From positions 15,223,505 through 15,287,504 of the forward strand of contig CM056380.1 of the NCBI GenBank assembly GCA_029718625.1: a stretch of 64,000 bases of DNA, written 5' to 3'. A program made the position numbers and the translations under genes. Below the pieces are notes generated by a model that saw only the letters and a program-made list of their open reading frames with translations, had not been told where the DNA came from and did not search any database. Of this stretch, positions 46,361 to 56,150 are shown piece after piece; the first letter of the stretch is position 1, and every line of letters begins with the position of its first letter. This DNA is from Synaphobranchus kaupii. Lineage: Eukaryota; Chordata; Actinopteri; Anguilliformes; Synaphobranchidae.

Positions 46361-47093
46361 ACAGGGGTCGGCTGCTTGGGCTAACCAACCAGCTAACCAC
46401 TACCCAGGCTTAATGAGAAGAAACATCCACTTCAGTACCACATGGAGTTAGCCATGGGCTTGACATCAAAGCCATTAAATATGTGCAACACACTGTTAGC
46501 CAGGTACCATTCTAGTAGCTTCACTTGTCAGGCTCATAATATTATGGTACTACTGTATGAGCCAGAGATGGTTGACACTCTGATTCGACCAATAACATAA
46601 CACTGGCAAAAATTTGGAACCAATAAGATTGCAGGACAATACTCTCGCAACCTTGTAACTTCCATTTTAAGATGTTCTTGTTGCTAGTTTTAAACATAGT
46701 TCTCACAAGTGCAGCTGCAAGATACATCTTTGGAACCTTTGTTACACTTTGAACGTTTTTAGAAACATAGAGCAGAGAGGGCACTACAGTTCATATAGAT
46801 AAAGCAACTAAAACACAATTTTCCTTGTACTCTAACTGCTGACATTTCTCTCGAGTCTCAACCCAAGCTCCGTACGGACCAGGTGCAGATAAGAGCACAA
46901 TTCTGCAAAACAGCGCCCACTGCTGTTCTCCAATATAACTGCCACCATTACATAATCATAAAAAATCTCGATATGGTAATGCATTTCCCTATGAATTGAT
47001 CATATCACTGTTTAAATATCATAGTTACAAATGGAGAAAACCCTACATTAAAAAAATATATATACATAAGTATATAAAACACTTATGTGTTTA
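46361..47093. other. Gene-free stretch
   Basis: Single-copy-looking, AT-rich. Nothing is recognised. Confidence 0.45.
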
Positions 47094-47137
47094 AGCCCAT
47101 TGAGAACATAAGAGCATACAAATACATAGTAAGTATA
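47094..47137. repeat. Solitary unit related to the 47-bp satellite
   Basis: The 43-44 bases beginning AAGCCCATTGAGAACATAAG and running through AGCATACAAATACATAGTAA are identical to one unit at the far edge of the array at 49890-50940 (about 50808-50850). Outside this window the two sites differ. Confidence 0.9.
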
Positions 47138-47444
47138 TAAAACACCTTATATAATATATAAAATTATATACACGTATGTATGAAATACCTTCTTACCATA
47201 TATTAAATAAGGCACTATTGGCCAAACATTTACATTAATATGAAAATCCCCACAACACAGCATTTTGACAGCATTGCTGTGATTTATTAACATAGTGTTA
47301 ATATCTACTTCATATGGCAGGATATATGAATAATGAAAATATACAGTAATGTACAATATATAAAATTGAATGGCTACATTTAATGTTTGGAACGACCGTA
47401 TAAAAGTAATGAATCAATATAGCATAAGAGCAGGCCAGGAGCCG

Positions 47445-47590
47445 TTTTCATAAAGCATCTCAGAGATGGAGCCCTGATCTAGGATCAGTTCTGCATTTTA
47501 CCTCATAGTGGATAAGATTAGGACATGGACATTGGCAGCCTGGTCCTAGATCAGAGCCTCCTACTCTGCAGCACTTTATAAATATGAGCC
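47445..47590. mobile_element. Palindromic fish MITE (TTTATAAAG/CTCAGAG type)
   Basis: TTTTCATAAAGCATCTCAGA is mirrored by CTCTGCAGCACTTTATAAAT, and GATCTAGGATCAG by CTGGTCCTAGATC. The length is about 145 bp with no coding capacity. Similar palindromes are common in fish. The target duplication is not clear. Confidence 0.7.
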
Positions 47591-48879
47591 CAGGTTTCTG
47601 GGGAATAAAAATGTTTAAAAATGTGAACACAAGAGGCACAAGAGCGGAGCTCAATCGCTATTCTTGGATTAGTTTTGGAATATAATAATTGCCCTGAAGG
47701 TACAACGGAACTTGACTTAATGAATAATTGCATAAATTGACCAATGACTCATCAGCTAAGCTTCCTTTGAGCATCTTAAGTCTGTTCTCCAAGTCCACAG
47801 TCAGAACATAGGATCGTAATTACACAGAACATGAAGTCTCACGAGTACACAAGCCCACAGTGTAGACGTTTAGTTTGAGGCTTGTAAGTGAGTTAATTTC
47901 TGGGTCATAATATTTTGCACTTTGTTGTAGTTGTAGATGGAGTTTTCCCCAAAGATTTTGTTTTTTCAAGGAAATGCCCATTTGACAAAAGAAATATTAA
48001 CTGAACACAAATCCATTTGCCAAGGACTTTGTGTTCTGGCCAAATGCTGATCGATTCTCGCCTGCTGATTGAACTGATCAATACCAGCCTGCCAATGATA
48101 TTGACACAGATGAAGAATAACAAAGATTCCATTTAGTTACTTCTGGGAGGTTTATGCTTTTCATCCAGGAGTGAAAATACTGCATTGGGCACGTGAAGAG
48201 TGTTTTTTAAATTTTTTTAACTTGAAATCCTTAAGAAGGGCTATATCGCAAACAGTTTGCTCATTTTGACCCATAGAACAAGGAAAAAATATAAACGATT
48301 AACTAAACACGTGTGCACCTGAGTTAACCTCCTCAAAAGTAATGAAATTAATTAATAATTTCCTGTTTATTAAATCACAGATGGAAATTTCCCATGTGGT
48401 GAGATTAATTTTCTTAATATATTTTCCGTGTTAACTGTCTTCTAATAGCTGTCTAAAATGTCGTGGGATCTGTTTTCAATAAGCAGAGTAGCTGTAAATT
48501 AATATTATTCACATATTAATTATGCCTCTTTGAAAAGGAGAAAAACCCACGGATATTTTAAAATATATGCAGATATCGGAGCGCTTCTGCCAGAACATTC
48601 CCAATTGAAAATGTTCCTGCTCACTCTTTGATGGCCCTCTATGAAAAGATTTTGTACCATTTTCAAACTGCATTCTTGTTTTTACAATTTGTAAGTTTAA
48701 GTATTTGTAAGAGTAAGTCTTATCTTTTTATTTTTAAAAAAACTTTACTCCGTGGTACAGGACTCCGTGCAGCTTTTTCTGAGAATAATGTCTTTGATAG
48801 GAGCTTTTCTGATTTATGTATTTAATTAATTCTTATTCTTCTGTACACGTGCTGTCAGATATGAACAAAAATGCACTTT
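47591..48879. other. Gene-free, AT-rich stretch with homeodomain-type sites
   Basis: The sequence at 48330-48540 is very AT-rich with repeated ATTAATTA/TTAATATT words and has no transposon features. It may be a conserved regulatory element. No exon is recognised. Confidence 0.35.
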
Positions 48880-49080
48880 AATGTATCTTATTACAAAATA
48901 CAAAACACAGCCAATTATACATTTATACACATTATACATATAAACTACAATCAGTGGAGGCATATAGGAAGCATTGCAGGTGGCAGAGAGTTTTATAAAG
49001 GATAGAAAATTGAGACAAGCAACCTGTGTTACATATGAAATGCACACAAATACACATTTCAAATACAGTACATGTATCTG
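48880..49080. repeat. Dispersed repeat family, copy C
   Basis: Shares ATAAACTACAAT, GTGGAGGCATATAGG, GCATTGCAGGTG and a CAACCTGT(G)TTA, TATATGA/CATATGA tail in order with copy A (1480-1660). It is more diverged than copy B. Confidence 0.45.
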
Positions 49081-49889
49081 CAATGCGGCCTGATGCTTTC
49101 TTTTGGTCAACATCCTCATAAATACATAATTCAGCAGCCAGGGATTCTTCATGGGAATTTGTTGAGCAGAGATTAAGACCAAAACCAAGACAATTTGTAC
49201 ACAGGGCTTATTTTATAGATTCACAACAGGGCCATGTTGTCTCTTTTATAAACTTGTGTATGTTTGTTGTTCCCAAAAGGATGAGACAAAGGCAAAACAA
49301 ATGGTCAAAGAAATAGTCCACGACAGCAAGAAAATAAATGTAGTTAAACCAGCAGGGACTGGTTTCTGGGATGATGTTCTCTCACTTCTGTTCGTCTAAA
49401 CGTCTGTAATTATGTCCAGAGACTAATATGAATTTCAAGGCTGTATTCTGATATACACCTTTTCTTGATTTTTTGTGAAATATAATTAACTTTAGTCGCA
49501 GCGGACGGTGAAACAGCTGAGCGTCTAGTGTTGCAGTCTTTTGTAGCAATCAGCAATACCAGCTGACTGCAGCTGCACGGAGTCGCACGGGATAGCTGGG
49601 CCTTGTGAGTGTGAGACTCACTGGCTCCTGTTTGAGCGTCATTGCGCCAAGACCGGAGGGTGAGCCACATAAGCCAGAGCATGTTAACGGTTCTCACGAG
49701 GCCCTGTCCAAACAGCGAGGCAGTGAAGAAGATCTAAGTGAAGAGAGGTTAGCGGCAAAACAAGAACATTTTCTCACCACGTGAACCTGCACTCTAATGG
49801 TTCATCATCATCATCAGAATTTTAATTCAATTGCTGGAAAGTGTCCCTCCCTCTGAATTTTCATTGATAAGTTGAGAGAACATAGGAAT
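49081..49889. other. Non-coding stretch with a weak minus-strand exon candidate
   Basis: On the minus strand a pyrimidine-rich acceptor (CTCTCTTCACTTAG, ending at 49734) is followed by an open frame to about 49410. It starts with a hydrophobic run (FFTASLFGQGL, then VNMLWLMWLTL). I do not recognise the product, and chance is a real alternative. Confidence 0.2.
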
Positions 49890-50940
49890 ACATAATGAGG
49901 TGAACAGGTCATTCAGCCCATCTAGAACATAAGCATACATAATGAGGAGAACAGGTCATTCAGCCCATATAGAACTTAAGCATACATAATGAGGAGAACA
50001 GGTCATTCAGCCCATCTAGAACTTAAGAATACATAATGAGGAGAACAGGTCATTCAGCCCATCTAGAACTTAAGCATACATAATGAGGAGAACAGGTCAT
50101 TCAGCCCATCTAGAACTTAAGAATACATAATGAGGAGAACAGGTCATTCAGCCCATTTAGAACTTAAGAATACATAATGAGGAGAACAGGTCATTCAGCC
50201 CATCTAGAACTTAAGCATACATAATGAGGAGAACAGGTCATTCAGCCCATCTAGAACTTAAGCATACATAATGAGGAGAACAGGTCATTCAGCCCATCTA
50301 GAACTTAAGAATACATAATGAGGAGAACAGGTCATTCAGCCCATCTAGAACTTAAGCATACATAATGAGGAGAACAGGTCATTCAGCCCATCTAGAACTT
50401 AAGAATACATAATAAGGAGAACAGGTCATTCAGCCCATTTAGAACTTAAGAATACATAATGAGGAGAACAGGTCATTCAGCCCATCTAGAACTTAAGCAT
50501 ACATAATGATGAGAACAGGTCATTCAGCCCATCTAGAACTTAAGAATACATAATGAGGAGAACAGGTCATTCAGCCCATTTAGAACTTAAGAATACATAA
50601 TGAGGAGAACAGGTCATTCAGCCCATCTAGAACCTAAGCATACATAATGAGGAGAACAGGTCATTCAGCCCATCTAGAACTTAAGCATACATAATGAGGA
50701 GAACAGGTCATTCAGCCCATCTAGAACTTAAGCATACATAATGAGGAGAACAGGCCATTAAGCCCATCTAGAACTTAAGCATACATAATGAGGAGAACAG
50801 GCCATTAAGCCCATTGAGAACATAAGAGCATACAAATACATAGTAAGGAGAACAGGCCATTCAGCTCACCTAGAACATAAGAATATATAATGAAGAGAAC
50901 AGACCATTCAGCGCATCTAGAACATTTACCTCATCATCAC
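49890..50940. repeat. 47-bp satellite array
   Basis: About 20 copies of a 47-bp unit containing AACTTAAGCATACATAATGA and GGAGAACAGGTCATTCAGCC. Early and late edge units are more divergent (GAACATAAG, CATTGAGAACATAAGAG). The sequence continues past the array into TTTACCTCATCATCACC, so the unit was probably amplified from within a longer dispersed repeat. Confidence 0.96.
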
Positions 50941-51394
50941 CTAGTCTAGAGAGTATCCAGCATTTAATCAAGTCTGGACTTGAACACCCACAAGTCACTA
51001 TATCCTTTCTAAACAAACTAGCCAGCAGGTCAAAGGTCAAATGTGAGAGGTGATCTTGCTCACACCATTCTACTTCGCCCCTGATCTTCCCTTGCTACAG
51101 TCATTCACTCTCAAAGTCACCAGTGACAAAGTCACCCCCAGAGAGGCCGCACAAAAAGAGCCATATCTCACTGCTCTAATGGAGGAACTATAATGTTTTT
51201 ATGGGGCTTAGTCACGTCCCCACAAGGTAGTCCGTTATTATGACTGATAATGAGGAGGACTTGTACTATCAGCTGCAGGCTCTGCATTTTAAAACCAGAC
51301 AAATATAAGAGCAGCAAAAGGTGGACGGAGGCTGGGCTCTGCACAGTGTGGTTTCCTGACGACATACAACTGTGTATCTCTGTGGTCTGAGCTG
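50941..51394. other. Spacer
   Basis: The first about 60 bases may be the remaining part of the dispersed repeat that gave rise to the array. Nothing else is recognised. Confidence 0.4.
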
Positions 51395-51612
51395 CACTGC
51401 GTGCGTGTCTGCGCATGTGTGTCCGTGTGTGTCTGCCTGTGTGTGTTTATGTGTGCGTGTGTATGTGTGCCTGTGCGTGTGTGTGCGTGCGTACGTGTGT
51501 GTTTACGGGTGAGTGTGTGTGTGTGTGATTGTGCGTGCGTGTGTAAGTGTATGTGCGTGTGTTTGTGCATGTGTGAGTGTGTGTGCTTGTGCGTATGTGA
51601 GTGTGTGTGTTT
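51395..51612. repeat. TG-rich compound microsatellite
   Basis: About 220 bases of TGTG with CGTG, TATG and CTGT interruptions. Open frames on both strands are repeat artefacts. Confidence 0.96.
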
Positions 51613-52479
51613 GAGAGAGAGGAGAGACAGAGAGAAATAAACATAACATCCCATTCAATATGCCCCTTTGGGGACCCATAGAACAGAGAGACATGATTAT
51701 CACTGCCAGCCACCAGCAGTATAATCATTAAGCTCAGACAGTCTAGCTGCAATGCAGAGCAATGAGATAGAAAAACACACCACATTGTGTGTTTCACTGT
51801 GTGATGTGTCACAATGACATCAGATAAGCACAGTCAGATTAATTAAATCCCATTATGGAAAGTGTAAAGGTCATAAACTTCATTTTTCAGTACCTCAGAT
51901 TTACAGCACATTACAAAGAACCACTGCTGCAGTTCTGCAATCCAAGAGCACAACCTAGTGGTTAATTTCGGTAGTTCTATTTTTTTCCATGGGTAAATTA
52001 AATGTACTGTATAATACAGTATGTAATGTATAAAATGTATTATGATGAAATGCACTTATTTTAATTTATTTACCAAAGTATAATTTAGCTTTGACATCTG
52101 ACAGTATTTTGCTGAATATGTTTGGAATCTGGAAACTGCAGAACCGTATAGACTGCTGTGGTTTCTTACAGGACAGATCAGACCTGGGTAAAATGCATAT
52201 TTTAAATACTTGAATTGACCTGATACACACCTGCAGATGCTTCAGGTTTTTCAATGAAACATGTCCAACCACATGAAAGAATGGTTTCTTTAAAAATGTC
52301 AGTAATTATTTGACAAAGTAATTATTACAGGGCATTGGTGTAAATGAGAGGCATGTTCAATAAACCTACCCTGTATAAATAAAGGTTAATAATTTGAATG
52401 ATTCCATAAAGTATTTATAAAAGTCAATGTGAAATAATTAAGTAAATAGTGGACATTTTGTATAATGATATATCCTGAG
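51613..52479. other. Gene-free stretch
   Basis: AT-rich, single-copy-looking. Nothing is recognised. Confidence 0.45.
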
Positions 52480-52599
52480 ACCCAGCTGAAAGTATTTTTT
52501 AAAATTTTGACAGAAGTCTCTTGGAAGTCAAAAATTGGTTGCAGTGAATATATTTGAATATTTTTTTAAATAATCATTTATTGAATGCCCCTTGTAGTG
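52480..52599. repeat. Unnamed dispersed repeat, left part
   Basis: Aligns with 42580-42640 (TTTTGACAGAAGTCTCTTGG, TTGAATGCCCCTTGTAGTG). It is split from its right part by the inserted element at 52600-53522. Confidence 0.6.
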
Positions 52600-53522
52600 T
52601 ATGGAACACCGAAAGTGCCACAATGATGAATAAATGAGATAAATACATCTGGGAATGAATATAAAACCGCCAGTGTAGCACAGTGGTTACTGGGCTTGTA
52701 ACCGAAAGGTTGCAGGTTCGATTCCCAGGTACGACACTGCCGTTGTACCCTTGAGCAAGGTACTTCACCTGCGTTGCTTCAGTATATATCCAGCTACATA
52801 AATGGATACTATGTATAAATTAAAATGCTGTGTAAGTCGCTCGGGATAAGAGCGTCTGCTAAATGCCTGTAATGTAATGTAATGTATATAAATGTAAATG
52901 TGCAATTTGTGATTAAATGTATTTTTTCAAATATTGAAAGAAACGCCGGGCGGATAGATTGTATATTGCTGTGAGCGATCTATATAGCGATCTTGTATCC
53001 GAGAAAGCTAGCTACATGACCATGTTCCATGTAGCCTACAATGTTCGCTGGCATCCGATGCAAATCTAAATCTAAAATGGACAGCTAGCTAGCTTTCTCT
53101 ATCCGTCGTCTCTCTCAATATGTGAGGAATTGACTTCACAATGAATGTATTTGCTCACATTGAGAAACGCTGCAGCTCTGAACCACTATTCTACAGTCTA
53201 TGCTCTCTGATAGAAGGGCGGGAAAGAGGTGAACTTAGTGGGTGGAGCAAAGCAAGTTGAATGACAGATTGTGCTCCTTGGGAAATAGGTAAATATATAT
53301 GTAAATAAATTGGGAAATATATATGGAAATAAATATATTAGAAAAAATATTTGAAAATAAATGAAAAATTTAATTTAATAACTTAAATTAATTGCACATA
53401 CATTTACATTTCTATATTCATTCCCAGATTTATTTATTTCCAAATGATTTATTCATTTTTATATTCCGACATTTATTTATTTATTCTTTTATTTATCATT
53501 GTGGCACTATCGGTGTTCCATA
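52600..53522. mobile_element. 923-bp inverted-repeat DNA element
   Basis: Ends TATGGAACACCGAAAGTGCC and GGCACTATCGGTGTTCCATA are inverted repeats, continued inward by CTGGGAATGAATATA against TATATTCATTCCCAG. GTAGTG flanks it directly on both sides (52594-52599 and 53523-53528), a 6-bp duplication. The interior has no transposase and carries a SINE. A 6-bp duplication does not fix the superfamily. Confidence 0.85.
52669..52888 (+). mobile_element. V-SINE-like SINE (UnaSINE type)
   Basis: tRNA-derived head with box A (GTAGCACAGTGGTTACTGGG) and box B (GGTTGCAGGTTCGATTCCC). One core follows (ACTGCCGTTGTACCCTTGAG), then the stem-loop CGCTCGGGATAAGAGCG, TCTGCTAAATG and a (TGTAA)n tail. UnaL2/UnaSINE elements of eels have this tail. 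Its position inside the 923-bp element makes it the youngest layer there. Confidence 0.92.
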
Positions 53523-53700
53523 GTAGTGTAGGTTTCAGAATAGTATATAGAATATATGGTTTTTGGAATAAAGACCAGAGACTGATGTCCCTTACAGAGG
53601 ACAACAATGAATTGCCAGGTCTTAGGAAGATATTCACATCATTTGTATTTTTACAAATATTTAGAATTTTTTCTTTAACCGCTTAAAGATTTATGCATTA
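53523..53700. repeat. Unnamed dispersed repeat, right part
   Basis: Continues the alignment with 42660-42790: GTAGTGTAGGTTTCAG, CCAGAGACTGATGTCCC, TACAGAGGACA and AGGTCTTAGG. Confidence 0.6.
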
Positions 53701-54074
53701 TAGCTAATCTGCTCAAGTGTAGAATCTGTACTCTCAGATTAGTGCTAATTATATTTTTATACATCCTTTTCTGTCACGTGGCGCTGTAATGGCGACATGT
53801 AGTTCAGCTGTCTCTCGTGTTTGTGTTTGGGTTTGTTAATTTGAATGTATTTTGTTGGATCTGCAGCTACAAAATTTACCATCGCTCTTCACCGGAGTTG
53901 AAGATGTCGGGACTGATCCAGGACTGCAGGCATTCTTCAAAAGGCCACCAGGGAAGGGAAGGAGAAGATAATGCGGGGGAGGAGTGAAGCGACAAGTGGG
54001 AAGGCTGACGCAGTTCGGTGCTCAGTGTTGACAGTGGACAGAGACCGCAACACTGCATGTTTGGAGGAAGAAAA
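53701..54074. other. Spacer
   Basis: Single-copy-looking sequence before the palindrome array. Nothing is recognised. Confidence 0.45.
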
Positions 54075-54700
54075 AAAATTTCTGTGATATCACAGACCCC
54101 ACCATCCCCCTTGTTCTAATGGGTTTCTGTGATATCACAGACCCCCACCATCCCCCTTGTTCTAATGGGTTTCTGTGATATCACAGACCCCACCATCCCC
54201 CTTGTTCCAATGGTTTTCTGTGATATCACAGACCCCACCATCCCCCTTGTTCTAATGGGTTTCTGTGATATCACAGACCCCACCATCCCCCTTGTTCTAA
54301 TGGGTTTCTGTGATATCACAGACCCCACCATCCCCCTTGTTCTTATGGTTTTCTGTGATATCACAGACCCCACCATCCCCCTTGTTCCAATGGTTTTCTG
54401 TGATATCAGACTCCACCATCCCCCTTGTTCCAATGGTTTTCTGTGATATCACAGACCCCACCATCCCCCTTGTTCTAATGGGTTTCTGTGATATCACAGA
54501 CCCCACCATCCCCCTTGTTTTAATGGTTTTCTGTGATATCACATACCCCACCATCCCCCTTGTTCTAATGGTTTTCTGTGATATCACAGACCCCACCATC
54601 CCCCTTGTTCTAATGGTTTTCTGTGATACAACAGACCTCACCATCCCCCTTGTTCTAATGGTTTTCTGTGATATCACAGACCTCACCATCCCCCTTGAAG
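54075..54700. repeat. 45-bp minisatellite carrying a 16-bp palindrome in each unit
   Basis: Fourteen units of about 45 bp. Each contains TCTGTGATATCACAGA, a perfect 16-bp palindrome, followed by CCCCACCATCCCCCTTGTTC and TAATGG. Most palindromes are intact. Three units are altered (near 54394, 54527 and 54617). The regular spacing places the dyads about 4.3 helical turns apart. Confidence 0.97.
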
Positions 54701-55505
54701 ATTTTTTACAAATCGACCGCTGCCTATAACTTCCAACCAACTCGTGTGTAATCCATTCCGCAACATTAACCACTGAGCAGGATATTATTATGTATGAATG
54801 CCATTACAGGAGGTTAAAAATAGCAGGGGCTTTGGTACTGCTGAATAATGAGCGTCGTTTTCCTGCTTGTAATCATATCTTGCTGTTAGCTTATGTCCTG
54901 CTGCGCAACATAAAGAAACAGGCAAAGTATTGACTACTGTAATGTAAAATCAGTGCAGCGTGAAGGCAGGTACTATTTATAATAAAAAAGTGCAATTCAT
55001 AATAAAACAGACAAATATGTTTCATTGTACTTTTGTGGCATGACATAGGCCACTGAACATGCAGGCAGTGCACAAAAGAAATATGACGTATAAATATAAA
55101 ATACCAATATGAAGTCACTTTATAGGGTGTATGAGACCAACATTTGTGGCCAGTTGTGTCTGTATGTGTCGTGGCCTACTACAGTCTGCCAGCTTCTGGA
55201 ATTCTGCAGAAGGAAAGTGACATCATTCCACATGAAAATAAATCAAGGGGAGACTGACAGACGCCATTTTGCCTGTGTAATATTTCTGAGCTGTAGTCAA
55301 CACCAGGAGGTGCTAACGCAGTAACGCTAACCTGAGCTCACGTGTTAGTTTGCAGTGAGCAGACGCATTCGCAATTCGCCAGGTATGCTGTGTTTGACAG
55401 ACCTCTACACACAGTGGAGAAACCAACTTACTAAACACACGTCGGCATTCAAGCCTATTGAAGGCTGAGCTGCTTTCTAAGGCAACTTTCTGTATCTGCT
55501 GCAGA
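54701..55505. other. Gene-free stretch
   Basis: No exon or repeat is recognised. Confidence 0.45.
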
Positions 55506-55509
55506 TTAA

Positions 55510-55894
55510 CCCTTGTGTGGTGTTTGTGTTTTTGTTACTCACCCAGTGTTCGCGGGTCTGGTGGACCCCACAACATTATTGGGTTTTTAAAACAATAAAG
55601 CCATAACAATTTACGTAAAAATACTTCACAGATATTGATTTTATCTCAATTACAAGCAATATAGACAGCATATATGGTTAATATTGACCATTTACCTCTG
55701 CTAGATCACATTTATCAATAAAAGTGATATTTGTTTTTTTGTGATAAAATGTGATTTTTGTGTTCTTTTACATGTTCATCAAAGAAAATGAGCTAAGACC
55801 AATGAGTCTCAGGTTGAAAAAATAATTAATTGTATAATTTTTCTTTTAGTAAACATTGAATACGGGTCCCACAGACCCGAACACCACACAATGG
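55510..55894. mobile_element. 385-bp piggyBac MITE
   Basis: TTAA at 55506-55509 and at 55895-55898 flank CCCTTGTGTGGTGTT and AACACCACACAATGG, inverted repeats with one mismatch. Inner inverted words (CGCGGGTCTGGTGGACCC against GGGTCCCACAGACCCG) extend the symmetry. No coding capacity. Confidence 0.9.
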
Positions 55895-55970
55895 TTAAGC
55901 AGGTGTTGCTATTCGGACTATTAAGAACAAATGTCAGAAGAATATTAAATACCCCCTCATGTTTATTGTT

Positions 55971-56150
55971 AGTAGTGTAGCATAATGGTTAAGGAACAGG
56001 GCCTTTCATTGGAGGTTTGATTCCTTGGTGGGCAACTGTCTGCCATGAATTGCTTCAGGCTAATATCCAGCTGTCCAAATGGATTGCGTGTGAAAATAAG
56101 ATAAATTGTGTAAACTGTTCTGGAAAAGCGTGTCCGCTAAATGTTAAAAA
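55971..56150 (+). mobile_element. Diverged tRNA-derived SINE
   Basis: GTAGCATAATGGTTAAGGAACAGG and GGTTTGATTCC are decayed boxes A and B. AATTGCTTCAGGCTAATATCC and AGCGTGTCCGCTAAATG match the V-SINE-like body. It is older than the copy at 52669. Confidence 0.75.

Noticed and set aside
52681..52725. Box A and box B considered as a genuine tRNA gene
   Set aside because: No cloverleaf with paired acceptor stems could be drawn, and the sequence continues into a SINE core and (TGTAA) tail.
54129..54773. Open frames of 105-158 codons across the palindrome array
   Set aside because: The 45-bp period is divisible by 3 and both strands are open; repeat artefact.
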